Shown: positions 1-7,100 of the stretch, piece by piece | Layout: each line of letters begins with the position of its first letter | Position numbering within the stretch: the first letter of the stretch is position 1 | Assembly (NCBI GenBank): GCA_902464645.1 | Contig: CABQKL010000080.1 | Span: forward strand, 1 to 8,475 | Origin: an uncultured Collinsella sp. | GTDB taxonomy: Bacteria; Actinomycetota; Coriobacteriia; Coriobacteriales; Coriobacteriaceae | Reading direction: 5' to 3' | DNA: 8,475 nucleotides | Program-made: the position numbers and the translations under genes | The notes under the pieces: model-generated | What the model was told of the DNA's origin: nothing | Seen by the model: the letters and a program-made list of their open reading frames with translations, nothing else | The model's database searches: none

Positions 1-317
1 GTCTTGATCTGAGCGCCCAGCTCGTTGGCGATAACGGTGGCCAGCGTGGTCTTGCCCAGACCCGGAGGACCCGAGAAGATCACGTGGTCGAGCGTCTCGC
101 CACGGCTCTGCGCCGCCTCGATCAGCACGCGAAGGCTCTGCTTGATATGCTCCTGACCGCAGTAGTCGTCCAGGCGCTGGGGACGCAGGGTACGGTCGAC
201 ATCGAGGTCTTCGGGCGTCAGCTCCGAGCCCACCATGCGCTCACCGTGCGCCATGGATGCCGCCGGCGAGCTGCCGGGCGTCGCCCACAGGTCCTGAGAG
301 TCATCGGCTTCCCACAT
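1..317 (-). CDS. ruvB: RuvB, Holliday junction branch-migration ATPase (N-terminal part, runs off left edge)
   Basis: RuvB is the hexameric AAA+ motor that RuvA loads onto Holliday junctions to drive ATP-dependent branch migration. Only the first 105 residues are present; the frame stays open to the window edge. The fragment carries the family segment LRPQRLDDYCGQEHIK (about residues 44-59) and a clear Walker A motif, GPPGLGKT, at residues 83-90. The sensor, Walker B and winged-helix regions lie outside. The start is placed at 317 because this ATG shares a base with the ruvA stop (TGATG), an arrangement typical of translational coupling. That start gives an acidic extension of about 20 residues compared with many RuvB proteins. 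In-frame ATGs at 254 (residue 22) and 236 (residue 28) are the alternatives. Identity is secure; the exact start is less so. Confidence 0.95.
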   Translation of the reverse strand, partial: MWEADDSQDLWATPGSSPAASMAHGERMVGSELTPEDLDVDRTLRPQRLDDYCGQEHIKQSLRVLIEAAQSRGETLDHVIFSGPPGLGKTTLATVIANELGAQIK

Positions 318-937
318 CACGCATCCATTCCGAGTCGCTTAAGCGCCGCGCCGAGCAGATCCTCGACACGCATGTCCTGCCCATCATACCCGCTCAGGGC
401 AACCTCGGTCTCCTGCGGGCTAAAGCCCATGGAGAGGAGCGCCGCACGGGCGTCATCGATGGCCGAGGGAGCGGCGGCGGGGACCGGCATCGCAACCTGA
501 CCGGGAATTACGTCGACCGGAACAAAGCCCTTGTCCTTGGCAAAGGTACTCTTGAGCTCCAAGATGAGGCGCTGAGCGGTCTTTTTGCCCACACCAGGCA
601 CCTTGGCCATGCCCTTGTCATCCTCGGCCATTACCAGGGAATACAGCTGTCCCACGGTATAGGTGGAAAGCACGGCAAGCGCCAGGCGCGGGCCAACACC
701 CGACACGGACACGAGTCGATCGAACATCGTGCGCTCGTCCTTGGAAGCAAAGCCAAAGAGCGTCATGGCGTCCTCGCGCACCTGCATGCGGGTATAAAGG
801 CGAACCTCGCCGCCGGGCGTAGGCAGCGTGGCGGCAGTGCTGCCCGAAATACCAAGCTCAAAGCCCACGCCCGATACATCGACGACGGCCGAGCTCATCG
901 TGGCCTCGACAAGCGTTCCATGGAGCTGGGAGATCAT
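317..937 (-). CDS. ruvA: RuvA, Holliday junction DNA-binding subunit
   Basis: RuvA binds the four-way junction as a tetramer or octamer and recruits RuvB. The 206-residue length is normal for the family. The N-terminal OB-fold domain opens with MISQLHGTLVE. Two helix-hairpin-helix motifs follow, VSGVGPRLALAVLS (residues 78-91) and VPGVGKKTAQRLILELK (113-129), which contact DNA at the junction. An alanine/proline-rich linker (about 131-159) leads to the RuvB-binding domain III (about 160-203, ARAALLSMGFSPQE...). The start ATG overlaps the ruvC stop by one base (TGATG). An AGAGAGGAA Shine-Dalgarno-like stretch sits at 948-956, about 11 nt upstream. It is the middle gene of a ruvC-ruvA-ruvB operon, coupled at both ends. 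Confidence 0.97.
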   Translation of the reverse strand: MISQLHGTLVEATMSSAVVDVSGVGFELGISGSTAATLPTPGGEVRLYTRMQVREDAMTLFGFASKDERTMFDRLVSVSGVGPRLALAVLSTYTVGQLYSLVMAEDDKGMAKVPGVGKKTAQRLILELKSTFAKDKGFVPVDVIPGQVAMPVPAAAPSAIDDARAALLSMGFSPQETEVALSGYDGQDMRVEDLLGAALKRLGMDA

Positions 938-1458
938 CAGTATCCGGTTCCTCTCTGTTGATAGAACTCGCCGCCGGTAAGCGCCCGGGTGCGGCTGAGG
1001 TTAACGTGACAGATGGCGCAGGCCAGCGCATCGGCGGCATGGTCTGGATGTGGGTCGTGATCGAGCTGCGTGAGCGTGCGCACCATGTAGGCAACCTGCC
1101 GCTTATCTGCGGCACCCGTGCCCACCACGGCCTGTTTGATCTGCATGGGCGTGTATTCGCCAATCTCGAGCGCGCACTCCGAAAGCGCCACGAGCGCGGC
1201 ACCACGGGCATGCGCCGTTGGGATGGCCGAGCGAACGTTAGCGCCAAAGTAGATGCTCTCGATAGCCGCGGTATCGGGACGGTAGCGTTCGACGACGCCC
1301 TTGAGGTCGCGGGCGATATGCGACAGGCGCACCGCGAGCGGGCTGCCCGCGCTGGTCTCGATACAACCGTAGGCACGGCAGCGGACCTCGCCACGCCGCT
1401 CCTCGATAATCCCCCAGCCCGTATGGGCCAAACCAGGGTCGATACCCAAGATAACCAA
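937..1458 (-). CDS. ruvC: RuvC, Holliday junction resolvase
   Basis: RuvC is a dimeric, metal-dependent endonuclease of the RNase H-like fold that cuts Holliday junctions symmetrically. The length of 173 residues is typical. The acidic active site is complete: D7 in GIDPG, E67 in AAIESIYFG, and H140 with D143 in PDHAADALA. The His in the third position matches the variant known from Thermus-type RuvC, where E. coli has Asp. The basic QIKQAVVG segment (106-113) is also present. The start is a TTG at 1458, chosen because it gives the invariant N-terminus (MVILGIDPGL) and has a strong GGAGG at 1464-1468 with 5-nt spacing. It is first in the ruvCAB operon and lies about 55 bp downstream of a LexA-like box. 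Unlike many actinobacteria, no yebC-type gene precedes it here. Confidence 0.97.
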   Translation of the reverse strand: MVILGIDPGLAHTGWGIIEERRGEVRCRAYGCIETSAGSPLAVRLSHIARDLKGVVERYRPDTAAIESIYFGANVRSAIPTAHARGAALVALSECALEIGEYTPMQIKQAVVGTGAADKRQVAYMVRTLTQLDHDPHPDHAADALACAICHVNLSRTRALTGGEFYQQRGTGY

Positions 1459-1463
1459 GCCAA

Positions 1464-1470
1464 CCTCCCC
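1464..1470 (-). promoter_or_regulatory. Ribosome binding site of ruvC, deciding a TTG start
   Basis: On the minus strand the sequence GGGGAGG ends 5 nt before the TTG at 1458. No ATG or GTG nearby would preserve the conserved RuvC N-terminus, so this strong Shine-Dalgarno sequence fixes the unusual start. Confidence 0.8.
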
Positions 1471-1513
1471 TCACCACAAGCACAGCGCAAGGCAAGGCCC
1501 CGCGCATCATTCA

Positions 1514-1533
1514 CGAACGTCTGTTCTAGAATA
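1514..1533 (-). promoter_or_regulatory. LexA (SOS) box with adjacent -10-like hexamer upstream of ruvCAB
   Basis: Positions 1514-1527 read CGAACGTCTGTTCT on the plus strand, a near-perfect Gram-positive LexA (Cheo) box: CGAAC, four bases, then GTTC followed by T instead of G. Nine of the ten half-site positions match the symmetric CGAAC-N4-GTTCG form. On the minus strand a -10-like TATTCT occupies 1533-1528, directly next to the box, so the expected transcription start (around 1521) falls inside the operator. I do not see a convincing -35 at the right distance. SOS control of ruv genes is established in E. coli (ruvAB) and mycobacteria (ruvC), which supports the assignment. The box is seen in the sequence; LexA binding and the exact promoter are inferred. 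Confidence 0.7.
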
Positions 1534-1595
1534 ACACAACGGGGCCAAGACGCTTAGTTGAAGTATCGGGGTTGGAAGCGAATCCCATCCCATAG

Positions 1596-3581
1596 TTAGT
1601 TTTGGCTGAAGAATGGGAACTGCCTCGGGTCAACCGGCGGATGCGGCATCGGCGTGCCCTGGGGCCCACCCTGTGGTCCGCCCTGGCCGCCCATCATCTT
1701 GTCGATGGCGTCCTGGACCTCGCCCTCGAACTTTTTCATTCCCTCGTGCAAACGACGCTGACCGTCCTCGGAGCGCAGCTCCTCCATCTGCTCGGGCGAA
1801 ATACCCAACAGCTCGCCCAGTATGCCCATCATCTCGCCGCGCATACGGTCACTCGTGTCGTCGTCGGCAAAGCGGCGCACCTCGGCGCGTGCCAGCGAAT
1901 CAACCGTCATGCGCTCCTTACCGTTGAGCCCCAGATCGGACCACGCAAGCATGTACGGCCAGGAGCGCTCGACAAATGAACGGGCCGAGACGATCGGCGC
2001 CGTCGGTAGCATGCGGCGGGCGGCCTCGCCCTGGCGCACGAGCATCAGCAGCAGCGAGCAGACCTCGGGCTTGGCGGCGGCCATCGGGATGTCGTCGAAA
2101 GGTCGATTGCGGTCTACGTGCGACTCAAGCGCACCATCGACCTCGCCCGGCTCAAGCCCGCCAAGCAGCTGTGCCGCACGATCGAGCATGTCAACCGGAC
2201 CGGCGAGCGTCGAGAGCGCCTGCGCCAGCACGCGATCCATGCAATCCTCTACCGCGTTGAGCGTCACGAGCTCTTGGGGCACCACGGCCGAGGCGCGGTT
2301 GCGCACGCGTGCCACAAACTCGAGCGTCGACAGATACACATCGCCAAAGGGCGCATAATCGCCCTGGTAGCCACCGCAAAGCGCGGGCGCCGCCAGCGCG
2401 TACTCGGTCTTGGAAAGCGGGCTCAGCGCCATAGCGCCCAGCTCGAGCGCCGTATCCTCGAGCATCAGGCCCAGCGCACGCGAACGCAGGCGTTCGGCAT
2501 CGCCCGCCGACACGTCGCGATCGAGCACGCGCGCCGCATCCGGCGCATCGCGCTCGACAGTGCGAATGTGCAAGCGCTCGGCGATTGAGCGAACAGCGGA
2601 ACAACGGGCGGCCTCGGCCTCCTCCTGCGCCGGCGTAAAGATGCGATTGCGCCCCAGCACCAGGCCAATCACATTACGCGGACCCAAGGCATCGACGGCA
2701 AGTGCCGCCAACAGGGACGACGGCAAATCGCCCTCGAGCGCCACCACGGCACGCGACGCACCGCGGGCGCGGGCATTGTCGCGCACGGCAAGCACCAGCG
2801 CCTGCCACAGCCACTCCTCGGAGCGAAACTGGGGCAGCTCATGGTCCTCCAGGGCATCGAGCATCACGCCGCGCTGAATCTCCTGAACCAGCAGGCTCTC
2901 CTCAAAACACGGCGCCTGGGCCACCACGCGACCGCAGTCGTCGAGCACAAACGAACCGCCGGTATACACCGACTCGTCATAGGCACCGATCGGCGCCATG
3001 CAGGCAAACCATACGCTGCGCTTGGACGCGATCTTGCGGTAGGCACCGCTGCGCACGGCGGCGACGGCAGCTGTCTCGCGGTCGGTCATGTCAAACGCGT
3101 TGAACTGGAAATAGGCAATGAGGTCGACACCGGTCGGCAGCATTTCGAGCTCGCGGTCCAGGTCAAACACCACGGCGATGCGCACGCCGTCCACGTCAAA
3201 CACCGGAGGCGCCCAACGCGCGTCGTTGCTCTCGCCACGTTGCAGGGCGATGCTTGTGCGCGCGGGCACCACGCGGCCATCCTTAAGCATCATGTAGTCG
3301 AGCAGGGGCTGGCCCTCAAACGAAACCGCCGCGGGCACGATGCAGATCATGTCGAGCTCTTGGATGCGCTCGGCAACGCCCGTCAGGCCCATCAACATAT
3401 CGTGCTCAAAGTCGGCAGTGCCCACCAGGCCGCCGGGCAGAGCACCCATAAAGAGCGGAGCCGGAACGCACAGTACGCGCGCCCCGCGCTCGTGGGCCAA
3501 ACGGGCTTGATCCTCGATGCGACCGCAGATACCCTCAATATCACCCAGGCGCATATCGATCTGTGCAAGTGCGAGCTTCAT
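1596..3581 (-). CDS. NAD+ synthetase-like protein with degenerate active sites (probable pseudoenzyme)
   Basis: The 661-residue protein has the layout of glutamine-dependent NAD+ synthetase (NadE). An N-terminal nitrilase-type glutaminase domain (about 1-240) opens with MKLALAQIDMRLGDIEG. A synthetase domain (about 260-430) and the usual C-terminal segment (about 475-545, e.g. HVDRNRPFDDIP and VSARSF) follow. Homology is clear, but catalytic signatures are lost. By motif alignment, the glutaminase Glu (FPEL) is Ala41 in VPAPLF. The Lys of YRK..LPNYGVFDE falls at about Thr109/Ser110, and the Cys of ICED is Asp140 in VVFDLD. The ATP loop SGGIDSS is EGDLPSS (283-289), with the key Asp replaced by Pro; TGNKSE is SPLSKTE (387-393). 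The frame is intact, so this is not a decaying pseudogene. A tail (about 550-661) adds a charged, probably helical stretch and a QGGPQGGPQG repeat, ending FPFFSQN. The ATG at 3581 has GGGAAGGG at 3589-3596; the longer frame from 3662 would be translated through the upstream terminator. Automatic pipelines would probably call it NAD+ synthase; I doubt that activity. Confidence 0.8.
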   Translation of the reverse strand: MKLALAQIDMRLGDIEGICGRIEDQARLAHERGARVLCVPAPLFMGALPGGLVGTADFEHDMLMGLTGVAERIQELDMICIVPAAVSFEGQPLLDYMMLKDGRVVPARTSIALQRGESNDARWAPPVFDVDGVRIAVVFDLDRELEMLPTGVDLIAYFQFNAFDMTDRETAAVAAVRSGAYRKIASKRSVWFACMAPIGAYDESVYTGGSFVLDDCGRVVAQAPCFEESLLVQEIQRGVMLDALEDHELPQFRSEEWLWQALVLAVRDNARARGASRAVVALEGDLPSSLLAALAVDALGPRNVIGLVLGRNRIFTPAQEEAEAARCSAVRSIAERLHIRTVERDAPDAARVLDRDVSAGDAERLRSRALGLMLEDTALELGAMALSPLSKTEYALAAPALCGGYQGDYAPFGDVYLSTLEFVARVRNRASAVVPQELVTLNAVEDCMDRVLAQALSTLAGPVDMLDRAAQLLGGLEPGEVDGALESHVDRNRPFDDIPMAAAKPEVCSLLLMLVRQGEAARRMLPTAPIVSARSFVERSWPYMLAWSDLGLNGKERMTVDSLARAEVRRFADDDTSDRMRGEMMGILGELLGISPEQMEELRSEDGQRRLHEGMKKFEGEVQDAIDKMMGGQGGPQGGPQGTPMPHPPVDPRQFPFFSQN

Positions 3582-3618
3582 GGCCCAGCCCTTCCCATCG
3601 TAACTGTCGTTGTCGTAG

Positions 3619-3651
3619 TAAAAGCGCCGGCCGCATAATGCAGCCGGCGCT
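3619..3651 (-). terminator. Rho-independent terminator after the superoxide reductase gene
   Basis: On the minus strand AGCGCCGG (3651-3644) pairs perfectly with CCGGCGCT (3630-3623). The stem continues inward through a C-G pair, a T-G wobble and GCA/TGC to a TTA loop, giving about 13 bp. A TTTT tract follows at 3623-3620. It lies 47 bp past the superoxide reductase stop and before the start of the next gene, so the NAD+ synthetase-like gene probably needs its own promoter or depends on readthrough. It also argues against the 81-nt upstream extension of that gene. Confidence 0.85.
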
Positions 3652-3697
3652 CGCATGTGCATATGCTAGCTATGATACCCCGAGCGGGGGCGCGCTC

Positions 3698-4060
3698 CTA
3701 GAACGTCGCGGACCACAGCCCATGCAGGTTGCAGTAGGCATAGACGGTACCAGTCTTGGAGCCGCCAGCGAAAAACGTCGTGGGCTTCATGCCGGGCTCG
3801 AGGTAATGGACCTCCAGGCGCCCCTCGGCCTCAAGCGCAATCCACTCGATGTAGTGCTCGGGCAGCATAGGATGCTCCGTCGAGCCCACGCGCGCGCGAA
3901 TGACGTGGCCGTCGCGCTCGATCTCGACAACAGGCACGTGCTTCTCGTGCGCCGCGTCCTCGGTGTTTGCGGTCAGCTCCGTGCAGCCGGCAGGAGTCGC
4001 AACGTCGTCGCCAAGGGCAGCGATGAGCTTACCGTCGGGGTCCTTAAAGAATTTCGCCAT
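3698..4060 (-). CDS. Superoxide reductase (desulfoferrodoxin family) lacking the rubredoxin-type iron site
   Basis: Superoxide reductase reduces superoxide to hydrogen peroxide in the cytoplasm of anaerobes without releasing oxygen, using electrons from rubredoxin or similar donors. In this 120-residue protein the catalytic Fe(His)4Cys centre is complete: H41 in EKHVP, H63 in TEHPM, H69 in PEHYIEW, and C110 with H113 in YCNLHG. The conserved Glu-Lys pair (E39, K40) precedes H41; the Lys assists superoxide attraction. The first 38 residues occupy the place of the desulforedoxin domain of two-iron desulfoferrodoxins but keep only one Cys (C26) instead of four, so iron centre I cannot form. This resembles the class III enzyme of Treponema pallidum. 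The ATG at 4060 was chosen because AAAGGAGAA (4065-4073) gives a strong Shine-Dalgarno at 6-nt spacing; the longer frame from 4150 has no such support. A terminator follows, so it may be monocistronic or the last gene behind the helicase. Confidence 0.93.
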   Translation of the reverse strand: MAKFFKDPDGKLIAALGDDVATPAGCTELTANTEDAAHEKHVPVVEIERDGHVIRARVGSTEHPMLPEHYIEWIALEAEGRLEVHYLEPGMKPTTFFAGGSKTGTVYAYCNLHGLWSATF

Positions 4061-4064
4061 GATG

Positions 4065-4073
4065 TTCTCCTTT
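4065..4073 (-). promoter_or_regulatory. Ribosome binding site of the superoxide reductase gene
   Basis: AAAGGAGAA on the minus strand ends a few bases before the ATG at 4060, with AGGAG at 4067-4071 leaving 6 nt. It selects this start over an in-frame upstream start at 4150. Confidence 0.8.
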
Positions 4074-4093
4074 GCTGATGTGCCAATGTTCTT

Positions 4094-4127
4094 GATGGTT
4101 CTTATGCCCAAAGGCAGGCGAACCATC
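4094..4127 (-). repeat. Nested inverted repeat in the leader of the superoxide reductase gene
   Basis: GATGGTTC (4094-4101) and GAACCATC (4120-4127) form a perfect 8-bp inverted repeat. Inside it TGCC (4105-4108) and GGCA (4113-4116) form a second short stem around a 4-nt loop, with a 3+3 nt internal loop between the stems. It lies in the 101-bp gap between the helicase stop and the superoxide reductase start. No T-tract follows on either strand, so it is not a standard intrinsic terminator. It could be an operator, a structured 5' leader or a factor-dependent end signal; the sequence does not decide. Confidence 0.5.
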
Positions 4128-4161
4128 CACGGCATGGCAAATGAACACATAACGAGCGAGG

Positions 4162-7100
4162 CTAGCGACCGTCGCCACCGAGCAGCGCCAGAACATCCTC
4201 GCGCGTAAACAGTGCCGACGAGATACCATCGCCGCCGAGCACGCTGTTGACCAGATCGCGCTTGGACTCCTGCATCTGCATAATGCGTTCCTCGATCGTG
4301 TCCTTGGCGATGAGTTTGTACACGGTCACGGTGTGCTGCTGGCCAATGCGATGCGCGCGGTCAGTCGCCTGATCCTGCGCCGCCACGTTCCACCATGGGT
4401 CGTAGTGGATAACCACGTCGGCAGCCGTCAAATTAAGGCCCACGCCGCCCGCCTTGAGCGAAATCAAGAACACCGGCACCTCGCCCGCCTGGAACTGCGC
4501 AACCATCTTGGCGCGACTCTCTTTAGACGATGCGCCCGTAAGCTTAAGAAAGGCGATATCCTCCTTGGCCAGGCTCTTGCCGATGATATCGAGCATGCCC
4601 GTAAACTGGCTGAACAGCAAGATGCGGTGACTGCCGTCGAGTGCTCCGTGGACGAGCTCCATGCACGTATCGAGTTTGGCGCTTCCCGCCTTGTAGTCCG
4701 CATAGTGCAGATGCGGGTCGCAGCAGATCTGACGCAGCTTGGTGAGCTCGGCAAGCACCTTGAGTTTATCTTTCTTAAACTCCCCGGCCTCGCGGTGCTG
4801 CACCTGCTGGGCGATGCGGTCCTGGTTTGCCAGGTAGAGCTTGCGCTGCTCGCCGGTAAGCTGCGCCATCACCGTATCCTCGATCTTCTCGGGCAGGTCG
4901 GCCACCACGTCTTCCTTGACGCGACGCAGCACAAACGGCGATACGAGCGCCTGCAGACGAGCGGCACTATCGCCCTCGGCATGCTCGACGGGACTTTCAA
5001 AGCGCTTGGCAAATGAGTCGCGCGTGCCCAGAAGGCCCGGCATCAAAAAGTCGAAGATGCTCCAGAGCTCGGACAGGCGGTTTTCGATGGGCGTGCCCGT
5101 CAGGGCAAAGCGCACGCCGGCAGGCAGGCGCTTTGCGGCGCGAGCCACCTGGGTAAGCGGGTTTTTAATGTACTGGGCCTCATCGAGCACCACGCGGGCA
5201 AAATCCTGCTCGGCATACTCATCGATATCGCGCCGCATAAGGTCATACGACGTTACAACCACGTTGTGCTCGACCACGCCAGCAATTTGCACGCGGCGTT
5301 GAGCCTTGGCACCCACAATGGCGCACACATCAAGCGACGGGGCAAAGCGCTCCAGCTCGGCGGTCCAGTTGTACACAAGCGACGCGGGGCATACCACGAG
5401 CGTGGGCTTGGTATCCCCCGCTTCCACGCGCGCCAGAATGTGCGCGATCATCTGCAGCGTTTTGCCCAAGCCCATATCGTCGGCCAAGATGCCGCCAAGG
5501 CCCAGGTGCTCGAGCGAGCCGAGCCACTGGTAGCCGTCGACCTGATAGCCGCGCAGCGTGGCCTTGAGCGAGACCGGCACCGTAAAGTCCATCTTGCCGA
5601 GCGTATCCAAGCGCTCGACGGTACGACGGAATGCGGCGTCGCGATCGGCTTCGAGCGCGGGCGTGCGCGCGAGCATAGTATCGACAAACAGGGTGCTCGA
5701 CGCGGGAAGCGACACGCCATCGAGCAGGTCGACGGCATCGACGCCAAGGTCCTCGGCAAGACCAAACGCGGCACGAGCGCCCTCGTCCAGGCGCACGATA
5801 TCGCCGGACGTAAGGCGCGCGAACGTCTGGTGGCGCTTATGCGAATCGAGATAGATGGCAAGGTCGGCCGCCGAAAGCCCGCTCGCGCCCAGTTCGACGT
5901 CGAGCAGGTTACTCTTGACGGTCGCACGCACCGAAAGCTTGGGCGCAGGACGGACCGAGATCTGGCGCAGGCGGTCGCTGAGCATGACCTCGCCCAGCTC
6001 GGACAGGGCAGACAGGCCCTCGGTCAGCAAGTGGAACAGGCGGGCGTCGTCGCGCTCCTCAAACGCCAGGCCGCCCTCGTAGAAATCGAAGTACAGGGCC
6101 GCCGTGTCCATAACGCGAAACTCCGCCACCGTATCGCGGGGCGGAACGCCGGGACGTTGCTCTTCGAAAGGACTGCCCGGAGCACCAAGACTAAAGAGAT
6201 CTGCCGACCAATCACCGTAGGTCACCGTAATCTTGCAGGTCACAAGACCATCGTCGACGCCAATCGCCATGGCAAAGCTCGGCTCGGGCGCCACGGCGTC
6301 GAGCGCGGCGGGAGCGGTCAGGTCGGTATAGTCGCGCAAGATAGGCAGCGCCATGCGGCAGAACTCGCCCACCTGGTCGGCGGCGATATGGACCGGCGTG
6401 CGGCAGGGCAACAAGTGCGAAAGGAACGGCGCCGCATGTTGGGCAAACGCCGTGTCGGTACGGCGCGCGCGGCGCGTATCGACCAGATAGGCTACGTCGC
6501 TCGCGACAAAGCAATGCGTATCGGCCGGAAGGCGCAAGTCGTAGCTGCCTCCCGCCGCCGGTGCAACCTTGGCGGCAAGAAGCGGCGGGCGCTTAGCCGG
6601 GACTTCGCCCTCCCCCTGCGGCGACGACTCGACGGCCACCTCGTAGGAGCGATGCGTCGTCGTCCCCCGCGACCAAGCGGGCTCAAAGGACATGGTCCTG
6701 CCGCGCAGCAGGTCCAGCACGGACACGACGGAATACTCGGATACCGGCAACTGACGCTCGGCGACAAAGCCGCTGCGGGCAAAGTCATACGATGCCGAGC
6801 GCGAGCTCGTAATATCACCTAGGTAGGCGACCGTCATTGCAACAAAGTCAAGCAGCTTTGTCGACACGTCATCGAATGCCTCGGGCACATGGACAAACGT
6901 AAGCTTCTTGCCATAGGAGAACGTACCGCCGCGCACATAGGCATCGGCCATGCCGTCGATATCCTTAACCACGTAGGACACCGAACCGCAGCGAATGCGA
7001 AACTCGAGCGCCCAGTTAAAACGATCGGCAAACAGCGGATTGTAGTACGGCACCAGCGAGGGCTCCAGCACTGCCTTGGGCGCATCGGGGTCAATGGTGC

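Noticed and set aside
257..961. Plus-strand open frame opposite ruvA
   Set aside because: It is fully antisense to a certain gene, lacks recognisable motifs, and mirrors the codon bias of ruvA.
858..1514. Minus-strand open frame overlapping ruvC in another frame
   Set aside because: Its Arg/Ser/Pro-rich translation is out of frame with ruvC, which has all catalytic residues and a good ribosome binding site.
1570..1590. Possible terminator hairpin after the NAD+ synthetase-like gene
   Set aside because: The stem is short, has a mismatch and a wobble, and no T-tract follows on the minus strand.
1596..3581. Reading the NAD+ synthetase-like gene as a decaying pseudogene
   Set aside because: The frame is uninterrupted over 661 codons and the scaffold motifs are preserved; losses are concentrated at catalytic positions, which fits a maintained pseudoenzyme better.
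3582..3662. 27-residue N-terminal extension of the NAD+ synthetase-like protein
   Set aside because: It would be encoded by the strong terminator hairpin and has no family similarity; MKLALAQID at 3581 is the expected NadE start.
3678..3689. Small palindrome CCCCGAGCGGGG after the superoxide reductase stop
   Set aside because: Only a 4-bp stem in GC-rich sequence with no T-tract; the nearby hairpin at 3619-3651 explains termination better.
5266..6822. Long plus-strand open frame (518 codons)
   Set aside because: It lies antisense to the helicase gene. Its translation is rich in Arg, His, Ala and Gly with no family motif, as expected for an opposite-strand shadow in GC-rich DNA.
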